Assembly: GCF_905147045.1 (NCBI RefSeq)
Contig: NC_065905.1
Span: forward strand, 4,216,001-4,280,000
Direction of reading: 5' to 3'
DNA from: Nymphalis io
Taxonomy: Eukaryota; Arthropoda; Insecta; Lepidoptera; Nymphalidae
Length of the DNA stretch: 64,000 nt
The position numbers and the translations under genes are program-made. This document shows, in pieces, positions 31,894 to 43,415 of the stretch. Within the stretch, counting starts at the first letter, position 1; the number at the start of each line of letters is the position of its first letter. Under the pieces are notes generated by a model. It made no database searches and was not told the origin of the DNA. It saw only the letters and a list, made by a program, of their open reading frames with translations.

Positions 31894-32180
31894 CTAATTT
31901 TTTTATTTTATTTTATTATTTTATTTATTTATTAGATCACCAAAAAAGTACACACAGTTACATGATAGCACACAGTTCATAAAATAAAAAATAAAAGAAG
32001 TGGTACCTCAATTACAGGTGATAACTGCATGAACAATAAGGCAACATATGCATTATAGCACAAAAAAAAACAAATAAAAGACAAGTTACAAATTATACAG
32101 TTTCAAGTTACAAAACAAAAAAAAACATTGAATAAAAAATTAAGAAACTAAAATCAAAATAATAATTAAAACTAATATGA

Positions 32181-32501
32181 ATATCAAATTTCCGCAAATT
32201 TGACCACATTTCTGAATTTCGCAAAAAACTAGAGTGGCTCCCAATCCGTCTTCGCAGGAATACTCATATTCTTGCTCTTCTTTACTGTATACTTTTTCAT
32301 CCAAATTCTCCGCACTATCTTAAACACCGTTTTGAATTCCTTAAGGACTCGCACGGCCGCACTCTACGATCTGACGATAATCTAATTCTTAAAATTCCTT
32401 CTCACTCTTCTTCTTTTTATACCAATTCTTTCTCTGTCCAAGCAGTTCGCCTATGGAACACATTTAAAATCCGACTCAAGGCATATTATTTATCTTTATA
32501 A
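32181..32501 (+). pseudogene. C-terminal end of a LINE reverse transcriptase
   Basis: An open frame of 106 codons to TAA: FRKKLEWLPIRLRRNTHILA, LLYCILF, PHYLKHRFEFLKDSHGRTLR, SFSVQAVRLWN and a short FKIRLKAYYLSL end. LEWLPIRxRR and SFSVxAVRLWN are the conserved C-terminal signature of many insect LINE polymerases. No start codon belongs to it; it is the tail of a protein of about 900-1000 residues truncated at insertion. A few residues are missing between RLWN and FK relative to the usual pattern. Confidence 0.78.
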
Positions 32502-32683
32502 TTATCAGGGAGTGTTTTATTATCTGCCGCACTTTATTGCTATTTATTATTATTATTATCATAATAACATTTTTTTTAATGTTTTGTTTTATATATTATA
32601 TATGTATGTTTATGTATATATTATTTATTTATATGTATGTATATTTAGCTATAGTATTATATATATTTAATATTATAATATAA

Positions 32684-32689
<6 letters not shown>

Positions 32690-32744
<55 letters not shown>
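32690..32744. repeat. (TA)n microsatellite in a LINE 3' UTR
   Basis: About 55 bp of TA within the forward LINE fragment at 32170-32936. Confidence 0.95.
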
Positions 32745-32750
<6 letters not shown>

Positions 32751-32945
32751 CTCCTTACCGCTTTATTCATTTATTTATTTCATGTCCTTCACCCAAAGGT
32801 TGTCTGGAAGAGATCGCTCTTGTAGCGATAAGACCGCCTTTTGTACAAAATAGTTTTCGTTTCTTTTGTGTTTGTGCTTAAAATGGTTCTGTAACTCTTT
32901 TGGTGTACAATAAAGCATATTCTATTCTATTCTATGAATAATTAA

Positions 32946-35176
32946 GTATTACTTATTAATGGCATTATGGACCTTTTAAATTTAAGTATATTGTTGGTAA
33001 GGATGTTTACATCCTTGTCCATGTCTACGCAATTATAGGTCTTTATAATTCTATTTATAGGTGAACTATGTCCTAGGTTCGATTTTGAAGCTTTAGTTTT
33101 AAACAATTTACGCCTGTTCAAGCGTAATTATTTTGTGGGCGAAATACAAATAAGTGACAGTAGTTTTGGACAGTCCAAAATGCCATTAATGATTTTATAC
33201 ATAAAAAGGCTATCCAGCAAGCATCTTCGATCAGCAAGCGATTTCATTTTAAAATGTATTTACCTATCTTTATAATTTGGTATTTTTTTGGCCAACCCAT
33301 TTTTATAACATAGATGCCACAAGAAACGTTTCTGAACACTTTCTAATCTTTTGGAATAAACATCATAGAAGGGATTCCATCAACGCAGTACTCCAGTCCG
33401 CTGCGGACAAAAGCATTATATAAAGTAATTAGGGTGGTTGGGTTTTTCAAGTCCTTACAATTACGCAATAAAAAACCTAAACTTTTAAAAGCCCTCCTAC
33501 AGATTGTGTTGACATGCAAATGGAACGTAATTTATGATCGAGAATGACTCCGATATCTCGAACCTCACTATGTTCTTGAAGCGTTGAATTTTTTAGTTTA
33601 TATGATCTCTGTAAAATAGTTTTGAGTCTATTGAAGCACACCAAGCTACACTTATCAACATTGAGACTCATGCCGTTATTTTCACACCATGTATTTAAGC
33701 AATCTAAATCGTCCTGAAGTAAAGCCACTTCACTGGGCGAAGAAATGGTTCGAAAGAATTTAAGATCATCTGCAAATAGCATAAAACTGGAATTCGTGAA
33801 GCAAACATTTATATCGTTAATGAATATGTCGTGAAAAGAATTGGTCCTAAATGTGAGCCTTGTGGGACTCCAGAAATAGCCTGAAATTATTTAGATTTAT
33901 AACCTAAGATTCAGAAAATTACTCGTTAGTTCTATCTTATGAGAAGGTGAATCTTTCATGTACTTTGTCTCGATATTATAAATCGAAGAAAAGTGTGTTG
34001 CAAAAAGATTACATATTTCAGGACCACTGGAGGATTTCTTTTCGTTAAAAATCATTTGAGATGGATATGAGCTCTTATTTTTTTATGCCTTTATCAAAGG
34101 ACCAAAAAAACCTGGGGTTGGAACGCAACATAAATTCTAGACGACTTTTATAGTTCACATAGCAGGACGATTGTAGTCTTAAGCAACGTTTCCTCAACAA
34201 CTTAAATGACAAAACGTCCAATGGGTTACTGTTATGTTTACGTAATTGAATGCGCAGTTTGTATTTTTCATTGAGTAAAGATTTTAATTTATAGGAGTAC
34301 CAATTAGGATATGAATTTCTATTGTTTTTATTTTTATATATGGGAACAAATTTATGAATTATATCACGCAAAACTTCATAAAAAACAGAGCATATCATCG
34401 ACTGAATTGCAATTACAGAACCTGTCATCCCAACTAATTTTATTAAGCTCTGTCATTAAACTATCGTAGTCTGCCCTACGCAAACAAAGTCGAGTGACAG
34501 TGTTATAAGGCAGACTACTAGGGGTCCTTAACGGTAGGCACATTTGCAAAGAAGGATGATGATGATCAATTATAGATAGTAGTGAGCTATTAAGATGAAT
34601 GTTTGCAATCTCCGTATTACATAAAATTAAATCTAGACATTTTTCATTATTATTAAGAACATCATTGTATTGTTTAAGAGATATCAATGATATAAAATCA
34701 AATAAAATTGTATTAAATAAACTATTGCAATTTAAATAATTTTTCGAGTCTACAGACCAGCTAATATTACCTAAGTTAGTCTCCCGCTAAATTAGAATAT
34801 TTTCAAAGTCGGGCGAGTCCAAATTACGATTAGAATTGTCAATGAAGTGTTCCAGAATATGCTTCTGTATTGGAGGAGGTAGATTAACAGCACATATAAG
34901 TAATTTCTCAATTTTATCATTACTATTCGTAACATTAACAGATATCCATATATTTTCACATTTAGAGTCATATGTGATCAGACTATAAACTACGTAACGA
35001 TGATCGAACAGTTCTGAATCGAAGATGCTGCTATTTAACCATATTTCTGTTAAGATAATTATATCAAAATCATTACATACTATATTACCAAAGAAATCTT
35101 CAGTTTTTGATCGTAAGCCTCTAACATTTTGATAGTATATATTAAAAGAGTCGAATTCAAAGAATAAAAAAAACAA
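32946..35176 (-). pseudogene. LINE ORF2: endonuclease / reverse transcriptase remnant with internal deletions
   Basis: Starts near 35176 with FNIYYQNVRGLRSKTEDFF and IILTEIWLNSS (apurinic-type endonuclease motifs), loses part of the endonuclease, continues LDLILCN and SIIDHHHPSL, then a linker (YPNWYSYKLKSLLNEKYKLR) and SSSGPEICNLFATHFSSIYN. Around 33880 about 200 residues, including the first catalytic Asp of the polymerase, are missing. GVPQGSHLGPILF, a frameshift and FMLFADDLKFFR follow (33777 region), then the C-terminal LGFLLRNCKDLKNPTTL with more stops. It cannot encode an active enzyme. Confidence 0.82.
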
Positions 35177-35216
35177 AACATAAATTATAAAGTACCTATA
35201 TATACTACAACTAAAG

Positions 35217-36002
35217 TTAAACTAAGTTTTTTAAGGTGGTAGTATTCTTTATAAAAATGTATTTAGCATCGTCTGTTTTCCGCATAAAGATTCTTCCGTT
35301 ACGTATCCACACATATCTATAAGAAAGTTCCTTGGGTTTCTGTCGTGCTGCAGCATGAAGTGATTTATTTTCAGGAGATAGGTTTTCTATAATGTATATC
35401 GGAATTCCTAAATGTGTTGCGTTAAGCTTATCTTTGAGGTTATTTTTATGGAATGTAACTGAAGCTGCCAAAAAGCTATCACGAACTCGGGGGCTACTAA
35501 AGCGTACCAATATTGAGCGTGGCCGCGGGGTGCTGGTATTCATTTTAGCTATCCTTGAACAGTAGTGTATATCATCATCTTTCAGCGGGTAGTTGATCTT
35601 CTTACCCAAATGTTTTACGAGATTGTATATATTTTCAGTGCGATTGTATATATTGAGGGCGGAGCGTAACTCCTCTCGGATAATATCTCTTATACTGTCA
35701 GCAGAAATACAAGAGCAATTCGCAGTAGATCTTGATTTTGTACGGAGTGTAACATTCTCATGCAATTGGGACCCATTTGCGATAGATGACATGGTCTGAG
35801 TAGTCATATTGTTTTCTTTTGGTTCCTCACATCGGCATGTCAGACAGACCCACTTCGATTTAAGCACATTGGAAAACATGCTAAATTTATTTTCCTGAAT
35901 AATTAGACAACTATAATGATATTTGATTAAACAACGCGAACATCACATTGCTTCATCTTCTTTTAGTTATTGAATACAACCGGCGCATATACTTGATGAC
36001 AT
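35217..36002 (-). pseudogene. LINE ORF1: zinc-finger plus FP25K-like domain protein, two in-frame stops
   Basis: Reading from ATG at 36002: MSSSICAGCIQ, stop, LKEDEAM, stop, CSRCLIKYHYSCLI and WVCLTCRCE. The C-x2-C, C-x2-C, H-x3-C, C-x2-C spacing is a PHD-like zinc finger typical of ORF1 in CR1-clade elements. The rest of the frame (220 codons, uninterrupted from 35879) has a low-complexity stretch, then LVKHLGKKINYPLKDDDIHY, PRPRSILVRFSSPRVRDSFL, ENLSPENKSLHAAAR and YVWIRNGRIFMRK, the FP25K-like domain shared by CR1/Zenon-type LINEs and baculovirus FP25K. The role in the family is RNA binding for retrotransposition. Only the two early stops prevent a full product. Confidence 0.8.
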
Positions 36003-36898
36003 TGCAAAAATTAACTAAAGTCGGGTATGTACTAATAATTAATGAGCCGCTTTATTAATCGTTTATGAGTAGACTTTGTATACTTTAAAGCGTTGGAGCG
36101 TTGAGTTACGGAACAGTATCGCGATTATAATATCGGCTACCAAAAGGTAACAGGCGCCATGCAGAGTGCGGCGCTTACGCGATTTCGTCGCGAGTAAAAA
36201 TAAGAAATTAAAGAACACTTACTTAACACAGAACGAAGACGAATTATTGTTTAATTTATCACAAATAACACCACACTGTTCTTTTAATTTTTGAAAATAA
36301 ATGACTACTAGAATAAATTATAAATGTAACAAGAAATAAAACAAGTTTGGAGTGATAAATAACTAAAAATATTAAATTTAAATACGGCGCACTGAGTAAT
36401 GATGTTGCCGGTCGGATAGCTAGATGTGTATTTCCAATAAACAACAAACCTTTGATGATGAGAATCATGAGTGTCTTATCGTTGGTTTTTCGCAGGTATT
36501 ATTAGATATTATTTGTCGGAACCGGTGTTAGTTTACTTTGACTGACAATAAGTGAATGTTTTGATATTTAGTAAAAATTTCAATATGCAGCATAATTTGA
36601 TCAAAATTGCGGCAAAACAAAAGCTTTGCTTAAGAACATTTTACTCGTGTGTTATAGTATCAAGAAATAACCTTTAAGAAATTAGTTTGTCTTGTACCTT
36701 AAGATAATTTCCTATCTTTTGTAAGTCCATTTTCTATTGTTTGTCGATGTTTCATGGCTTTGTTACATTGTAAATTAATTCGATCATCTACTACTGATCA
36801 CATCACGAGAACTTAATATAATTAACATTAGGCACCTATTTATTATGATATTTGTCGTCCTTATTTAAAAATTAATTAGCTAATTTATTATTTTTTTA
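36003..36898. other. Probable 5' UTR of the reverse LINE, then unassigned DNA
   Basis: 36003-36250 includes GC-richer sequence (GGCGCCATGCAGAGTGCGGCG) adjoining ORF1 and probably belongs to the LINE 5' UTR. The rest to 36898 shows nothing. Confidence 0.45.
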
Positions 36899-38071
36899 AT
36901 CACGAATCATCTTGCCCGAAAATTCGATGACTTCCAACCCGTGGAACAGGCTGGGTTTCGAAAAGGCTTCAGTACCGTAGACCACATACACACACTAAGG
37001 CAAATAATACAGAAGACCGAGGAATATAATCAGCCTCTATGCCTAGCGTTTGTGGACTACGAAAAAGCCTTCGATACCATCGAGACCTGGGCTGTTCTGG
37101 AATTCATGCAGAGATGCCTAATTGACTGTCGGTATGTCCAGGTGGTGAAGTGTTTGAACGAAGCCGCAACCATGACCGTCCAAGTACAAGATCAGAGCAC
37201 AAGACCAATCCAATTGCATCGCGGGGTAAGATAGGGAGATGTAATATCACCGAAACTCTTTACCAATGCATTGGAGGACGTCTTCAAGACGCTCGATTGG
37301 AACGGACGCGGCATTAATATAAATGGCCAACACATTACACATCTGCGATTTGCCGACGACATTGTCATCATGGCGGAGACTCTGCAGGATTTGGAAGAGA
37401 TGCTAAACAGCCTGAGCGATTCTTCAAGACAAGTAGGTCTCGGGATGAACATTGAAAAGACCAAAATTATGGCAAACCGTCATGTATCCCCGAGGCCAGT
37501 GGTCGTAAATGGTTCTCCACTTGAAGTTGTGCAGGAATATATCTACCTGGGCCAAACTATACAACTTGGCCGGCACAACTTTGAGAAGGAGGCTAAAAGA
37601 AGAATACGTTTGGGCTGGGCGGCATTCGGGAGGTTACGTCATATTTTTGAATCGTCGATCGTCGCGTCCTACCTGTAATGACTTACGGTGCCGAAACGTG
37701 GACACTTACCGTAGGATTGGTCCACAAATTTAGGGTCGCTCAGTGCGATGCTTGGGGTTTCTCTGGCAGATAGAATCCGAAATGAGGACATTCGCCAGAG
37801 AACTAAAGTCACCGACATCGCGCTTAGAATTAGTTCGCTGAAGTGGAAGTGGGCTGGTCATGTCTCCAGGCGCATTGATGGCCGATGGAGCCGACACGTG
37901 TTGGAGTGGAGACCACGCTTAGGCAAACGTAGTGTAGGACGCCCTGTGACAAGATGGGCCGACGATTTAAAAAAGGTGGCAGGTTCGGGATGGATGCGGA
38001 CTGCCCAAGATCGGGATGGTTGGCGTTCTATGGGGGAGGCTTTCTTCCAGCAGTGGACGGCAAAAGGCTGA
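36899..38071 (+). pseudogene. RTE reverse transcriptase fragment with a nonsense codon and two frameshifts
   Basis: QPVEQAGFRKGFSTVDHIHT, LCLAFVDYEKAFDTIE (first catalytic Asp), QLHRGVR then TAG at 37232-37234 where Gln is usual (single C to T), GDVISPKLFTNALEDVF, HLRFADDIVIMAETL (FADD box) and GLGMNIEKTKIMAN. At about 37674 the frame shifts to PVMTYGAETWTL and near 37747 shifts back to MLGVSLADRIRNEDIRQRTK, then WAGHVSRR, GRPVTRWADDLKKVAG and FFQQWT. The domain order fits RTE elements of insects. It is inactive in three ways, but all polymerase motifs seen are intact. Confidence 0.88.
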
Positions 38072-38085
38072 AAAAAAGTATTTTT
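36899..38085 (+). mobile_element. RTE-type LINE, 5'-truncated
   Basis: Only the polymerase half and C-terminus remain, starting abruptly at ITNHLARKFDDFQPVEQAGF and ending with the stop at 38071 and an A-rich end. No endonuclease lies upstream. Confidence 0.85.
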
Positions 38086-39619
38086 TTCTCCAATTAAATC
38101 TTGTAAGAGGACAGGGTTGAACCTGCGACTTTCACATCGCTCGGCAATCCATATATCGTCTAGCTATTGGAGAATTTTTCGTGAAACTTTCCGCCCAATT
38201 AAGAATAGACTCAAAGCGAAACTAAAAAAAATAAAAAGTCGCGTGCAATGGATAGATTAGAAAGATTAGAGTTTCTTTGCAGAACAGCTTTGCTATAGTG
38301 TAAAAGAATTTAATCACACAAGGAGACGTATATTGGTGTAGAAAAATGATACTAGATTGACGAAGAATAAGTTACCGGATCGTTGTAGAAATATTTATGA
38401 ATGCTTAAATTATATTACAGCTGTTCTGTTTTGTTTATCTGTACATTTTTATAAAAACAATAAATAATTCATAAATGTTCTTGTAATAGCTTCAACGAAA
38501 TGCTAGGATTATTTGTATATACTTTCTTGTGACGAAAACAAAACTTTAGAAATTAGATATTTTCTATTTGCTTAACAAAGTTTTAAAATATACCATACAC
38601 TTTTACCTTATTTACCTAATAAGCGCTGAGATAAATAAAATCTACTAGTATATCTAAGCTTGAGGGAATACTACTTAGTGCTTAATTAAGGTTTTAAGTC
38701 GGTGTAACTTCTAGTGTTCTCTACCCATAAATACTGTTTATACACTTCTCTCCTCATGGAGATCTCTCCTTTTTCTCTCCTCGTTGGAGCTAATGAAAAG
38801 AAAGCCAAAGTGATGCACTTCCACAAGGGCCCGACATTTGTAATACCAAGGTTAAAACAATTTAACTAATCAATTAAAAATCAGGAGACAATTCTTTGTC
38901 AAACTGACGTTTTGTAAAAATTGAATGATTTCCTAAAATCGTAAAACTCGAGTCCAATCTCGATTGGAATTCCAAATAATAAATCATTTTGATACGGTAA
39001 TGGCTTTTATATTTTGCACCGGAGACTCAATATTTGAGTGACATGCCGAGGTACATTTACGCGTAATTTGAAGACATCATATTTCTTATGTATTTTACAA
39101 ATAAGTGTTGTATTTGTGCACATACTCGAATAGAGTTATATAATATTAATGTCAATCTATAAAACGAGCTTTGTCAAGATGTATAATGCAAAAGTGCGTG
39201 CATTTAGAGAAATTTCCAATTGCCAGATCCCGTATTGTAGCTCAAAATCATGATGAGACAGTATTCCATATTATATAAATACCTAAATGTCAAAAATTGT
39301 CGTAAACTTTTGTTGTTTTCGTATATTAACTTGTCAGTTGAAATATACAAAATATAATATAACAATGTTTTACTAATATATTTTGATTGAATGTATACTG
39401 GCTAAATGTTTAAAAAAAAGAAAAAAAATCGCTTATAACGACGGTCAGGAGGTCGTGACTTGACGCCGTAATCCGTACTAACGTAGGCGTATGTCATTAT
39501 ATATTATATTTGAGAAGTCCAGTGTTGCTATTTGAAAATATTTTTGCCCATCTGTACCTGCTGTAGTAAATTACTTATAACTTATATTATTAATCGTATA
39601 TTCACATATATATTAAGTT
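38086..39619. other. AT-rich region, nothing firm
   Basis: A reverse tRNA-like scrap (GGGTTGAACCTGCGACTTTC) at 38116 and the weak polymerase scrap near 38.8 kb; otherwise nothing. Confidence 0.45.
38755..38870 (+). pseudogene. Possible LINE reverse transcriptase scrap
   Basis: A short segment reads GANEKKAKVMHFHKGPTF, resembling the N-x-x-K-x-x-x-M-x-F stretch that follows the YADD box in LINE polymerases. No other motif adjoins it, so it may be chance. Confidence 0.3.
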
Positions 39620-39985
39620 CTAGATTTCACCCGCGTGTAAGGGAGTTAGGTTAGGTGTTAGGTATAAGTCACGGTAGCATGCGCAAGCGATCCCGTGGCG
39701 CTCATCGTTAAGACGGAAAGGGTACCGCTGGTTTATTAGTGGGTATTCCGATGTTCGGGATGCACTCGGCGCCTTGGACACCGGCGAGCCCCACATCCCC
39801 CCCCCCCCCCCACTGTTCCAGTGTGGAAAATGCGTAATGCGTTTTTCCAGCGTAAAAAATAAAGGTGTTAGGTATAAAGGTAGCCTTTTTCCTTTCTTGG
39901 CGTTCAAGCTTAATTCATACAAATTTTCATCGAAATTGGTTGTATGGCTTAGCAGAGAAAGCGAAACAGACAGACCTCTTGTAGT
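39620..39985 (-). mobile_element. CTAG-ended repeat split by SINE-6
   Basis: CTAGATTTCACCCGCGTGTAAGG on the left; after the SINE-6, GTTAGGTATAAAGGTAGCC, CAAATTTTCATCGAAATTGG and GCTTAGCAGAGAAAGCGAAACAGACAGAC on the right, continuous apart from the duplication. Confidence 0.65.
39668..39862 (+). mobile_element. SINE-6: GC-rich 195-bp retroelement with 15-bp target duplication
   Basis: GTCACGGTAGCATGCGCAAG, GATCCCGTGGCGCTC, GGGTACCGCTGGTTTATTAG, GGCGCCTTGGACACCGG, a run of 15 C and TTTTTCCAGCG followed by an A-rich end. Flanked by AGGTGTTAGGTATAA at 39653-39667 and 39863-39877. No tRNA-type B box was seen. Confidence 0.8.
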
Positions 39986-40627
39986 ACTGTTTGACAATGT
40001 TACCAGTTGTTGGAATATAGTAGTTAAAATATATGTATAGCTGTAAGCTATATACAACTATCGTGATGTTTATTGGCTTATATATAATATGTGTTGCAAA
40101 ATTGTAAGGTATATTATTTTATAATAAATCTAGACAAAGAATAAACTGAAGATTGTGAATTAAATTTCGTTTAATAATGCAAACCGTTTATATCTACGGA
40201 TTGCCAGTTTATTGCCGTTTAACTTTTATTCTCCTTATTTTTAGAAAGATATCCTTGCGAAATCAAAATAATTGAATCAAATCTTCATCAAATCGGGGAG
40301 ACCGTTTAAAAAAGAAAAAAATATATATAGCTAACTTTTTAAGCAAATAGTGTCACCGAATCCGGATCTCGGACAAACTAAATTAAACTTCATGAGGAAA
40401 CGAGATGGCAGACTGAATTGGATTTTAATATTAATTAGAGATCGCAATGAGTGACACTTTTTTATACATTGTTACAACAATCACGGAGGCAAGCAAGTGT
40501 TTCGTAATACGTTGCATTTGATTCTTTACAATTTCTAAAGCAAACGTTGATTAAAAAGACTTAGATAATAGCCGATTCACAGGAGTTGACTTCAGTCGTT
40601 CTAAGTCGAAAGTGATTTAAGCCTTTA

Positions 40628-40929
40628 AGTAAGTAACAGCCTGTAAATGTCCCACTGCTGGGCTAAGGCCTCCTCTCCCTTTTTGAGGAAAAGGTTTGGA
40701 GCTTATTCCACCACGCTGCTGCAATGCGGGTTGGTGGAATACACACGTGGCAGAATTTCAATGAAATTAGACACATGCAGATTTCCTCACGATGTTTTCC
40801 TTCACCGAAAAGCACGAGATGAATTATAAACAGAAATTAAGCACATGAAAATTCAGAGGTGCTTGCCCGGGTTTGAACCCACGTTCATCGGTTAAGATTC
40901 ACGCGGTCTTACCACTGGGCCATCTCGAC
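40628..40929 (-). mobile_element. SINE-1, near full length
   Basis: GTAACAGCCTGTAAATGTCCC tail end through GGGTTTGAACCCACG (B box, reverse) to CCATCTCGAC. Flanked by TTAAGCCTTTA and TTAAACCTTTA (40617-40627, 40930-40940), one mismatch. Confidence 0.88.
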
Positions 40930-40959
40930 TTAAACCTTTACAACTACAATAAAAAACAA

Positions 40960-41191
40960 ACAGCCTATAAATGTTTTTTTCTTAGCCCACTCTTGGGCTA
41001 AGAAAGAGAGGGTTGAAATGATGTTTGAAGAGCAGCGGCAGGTTACTACACGATGTTTTCCTTCATCGTCAAGCAGGAGATGAATTATAAGCACAAATTA
41101 AGCACATGAAAATTCAGTGGTTCTTGCCCGGCTTTGAACCCATGATCATCAGCTTAGGTTCACGCGTTTTAACCACTAGACCATCTGGGCT
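40960..41191 (-). mobile_element. SINE-1 with rearranged 3' part
   Basis: Second reverse copy 30 bp after the previous one. The 3' part is shuffled (TTAGCCCACTCTTGGGCTAAG forms a short palindrome); the head CCCGGCTTTGAACCCATG to ACCATCTGGGC is intact. Confidence 0.75.
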
Positions 41192-42770
41192 TTTAATTAG
41201 CTCACAGATTATAATTGAAGCAATATAAATCGATTTATGAAAGGTATGACACCTCAATCTTCGTTAACTGATTCTAGTCAAATTAAACGATTTATTAAAA
41301 ATTAAACAACTTGACTGCAAAACGAAGTAAAATCTAACTAATTAAGCCGTATACAAATTATATTATAGATTTTAAAGTAGGTAATTATAACTTGCCCGGA
41401 CATTTTTATATATTATATATAGCTGTAATAGCTACATGTGAAGCATTGTTCATTCTTCACATAGGTATATATGTATGAATAAATAATCAGTGATTACTAA
41501 AAATAAAACAAACAATACAAATACAAATGTAATTAATGTAGTAAAAATATAATAATTGTTGTAATTAAATAATGTCCGGCTTTGATTAATGTACGAACGA
41601 AGTAATGTTTAATCAGACCGACTTAATTACACACCAGTGCAACCGAATCTAATTGTTTTTGAAGTTAAATTATTCATTTCTGGAGAATGATAGAAGCATT
41701 TTCATCTCGCAATCAAAGCAAAAGGCGTCTTCACCGTTCCAGCGTTTTAGATAAATGTCAGGATCATATTTCCATTTCCAGTAACGTACAACAAAGATGT
41801 ACTAATTTGTGCTTATCGTACTTTAATACTAATGTTGTTTTGTTATAAAACCATTGTGATGAATAAATTTAAATTTAGAATCAAGTTATTCTGTTGTATA
41901 AAATAGTCCTCCAGACCAATATCGCCCACGGTGGCCAATCTCAAGAGACTGCACAGGACATATTATAGTGCACAAGTGTGTGCGCAAACACAGGTGCACT
42001 CCTGTTCCCTAACTCTTATAATCCGATGGGACGGCAATCCGACACGATCTGGAAAGAGTTTAGGCGCATGACCGACGGCAATGCTTTCCGAGGCACGGGA
42101 GTGTACTCACTTCCAACTTCCAGGCTCCGGGCCACTATTAAGAATATTCGACAGAAAAATCCAATAACTTTTTAGTGGCCCGACCTTCTTGTAGATGCCT
42201 TCGTATAAACAATCCACTCAATGCTGGGCCATTTCCTACCTAATATCCTCACTCATACCAAACACTCATTGTAATGTAACATAAATATAGCAATCATTTT
42301 CAGCAGTTGCATTCACGAAACGACCATATTAAGTGCAAATTTTTAACTTTGTTGTGTCAATTTGATCTATAACTTAAGGGAGTAAAATCCATTTTCCAAT
42401 TTTGACTGGACAATGTTGATTTTTATGCCTATATTGTTAGAGGATGCAACAATGGTAGCTGATTCTAATTGGACCATATTGTTAACAGCGGCGGGTTCCG
42501 CGATACGTTCGATTCTGTTTTACATACATACATATATTAATATGCAAAATGTGACATCGGTTGGGTCACTCTATGTTAAGAAATTATAATGTGAATTGTT
42601 CATGAGTTTTATTTGTTTGTAATGAAGACACCACGGTTTAGTTTTAATATTGTTATTTATACTTTTAACAATTTTGTTTCTTTATATTAATTAATAAAAT
42701 AGTCAAATGAAACCTAAAATTATACTAAAAATACATTGACATAGTATAGATACTTATTTTTATGTAACAG
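41192..42770. other. AT-rich region around one SINE-2
   Basis: Outside the SINE-2 at 41930-42190 no frame or repeat was identified. Confidence 0.45.
41930..42190 (-). mobile_element. SINE-2, reverse
   Basis: GACTGCACAGGACATATTATAGTGCAC, TCTTATAATCCGATGGGACG, GCAATCCGACACGATCTGG, GAGGCACGGGAG and CCAATAACTTTTTAGTGGCCCGACC are well preserved; the extreme head is absent. Confidence 0.78.
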
Positions 42771-43228
42771 GTAGTGTTTTTTTTATGTAACAGTAGTGGA
42801 CGGGCAAACCGTAACAGCCTGTGAATGTCCCACTGCTGGGCTAAAGGCCTCCTCTCCTCTTTTTGAGGAGAAGGTTTGGAGCTTATTCCACCACGCTGCT
42901 CCAATGCGGGTTGGTAGAATTCACATGTGGCAGAACTTCAGTGAAATTAGACACATGCAGGTTTCCTCGCGATGTTTTCCTTCACCGTAAAGCACGAGAT
43001 GAATTATAATCACAAATTAAGCACATGAAAATTCAGTGGTGCTTGCCCGGGTTTGAACCCACGATAATCGCTTAAGATTCACGCGTTCTTACCACAGGGC
43101 CATCTCGGTTTACTTACGGACGGGCAAAAGGCCACTCGATTGTAAGTGGTCACCACCGCCCATAAGCATTAGGACTATAAGAAATATTAACCTTTACTAA
43201 CATTGTCAATGCGCTACAAACCTCGGAA
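42771..43228 (-). mobile_element. SINE-3 tail half interrupted by a SINE-1
   Basis: The outer pieces 42771-42808 and 43118-43228 read through as GGACGGGCAAAAGGCCACTCG, then GTAAGTGGTCACCACCGCCC and CAATGCGCTACAAACCTCGG once the nested SINE-1 and one copy of its 11-bp duplication are removed. Confidence 0.78.
42809..43117 (-). mobile_element. SINE-1 nested inside a SINE-3 copy
   Basis: Full reverse copy from CCGTAACAGCCTGTGAATG to CCATCTCGG plus a short TTTACTTAC end. A perfect 11-bp duplication GGACGGGCAAA (42798-42808, 43118-43128) interrupts the SINE-3 sequence GGACGGGCAAAAGGCCACT. Confidence 0.9.
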
Positions 43229-43229
43229 A

Positions 43230-43412
43230 ATAAGGCTGTCGAACATTGTTAGTAGCAGCCCGGAGCTAAGAAGTTGAAATGTGTTCATTCCTGTGCCTCG
43301 AAAAGCACGTAGTATTTGGTCCTATGCCTTAATTCTTTCCGGTCCTGTCAATTTGCACACTTGTGCACTATAATATATCCTGCGCAGTTGGCTAATCTCT
43401 CTTAAAGTTAGC
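43230..43412 (+). mobile_element. SINE-2 3' part, forward
   Basis: TAGTAGCAGCCCGGAGCTAAG, TGTGCCTCGAAAAGCACG and ACACTTGTGCACTATAATATATCC, abutting a SINE-3 copy on its left and an 82-bp duplicated segment on its right. Confidence 0.7.
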
Positions 43413-43415
43413 CGC

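Larger units (their letters stand above)
32170..32936 (+). mobile_element. 5'-truncated LINE 3' end inserted into the reverse LINE
   Basis: Ends in the 3' UTR block GGAAGAGATCGCTCTTGTAG, GATAAGACCGCCTTTTGTAC, TTTGGTGTACAATAAAGC and an (ATTCT)n tail. AATAATTAA occurs on both sides (32161-32169, 32937-32945), a candidate 9-bp target duplication. A (TA)n tract interrupts its 3' UTR at 32690-32744. Confidence 0.78.
31894..36002 (-). mobile_element. CR1-type LINE, reverse, near complete but decayed, interrupted by another LINE
   Basis: The order on the - strand is ORF1 (36002-35217), a short gap, endonuclease and reverse transcriptase remnants (35176 to about 32946), then a 3' UTR at 32160-31894 ending in an AATAAA/TAAATAAATAAAATA-rich tail. 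A 767-bp LINE fragment of opposite orientation sits at 32170-32936. The 5' UTR may extend to about 36250 or beyond; no target duplication was identified. The 3' end lies abruptly inside a Helitron-like element. Confidence 0.78.

Noticed and set aside
35593..35799. Forward 68-codon frame
   Set aside because: Antisense of LINE ORF1.
36259..36468. 69-codon hydrophobic reverse frame (MILIIKGLLFIGNTHLAIR)
   Set aside because: Single occurrence, AT-driven hydrophobicity, near the LINE 5' UTR; no supporting signal.
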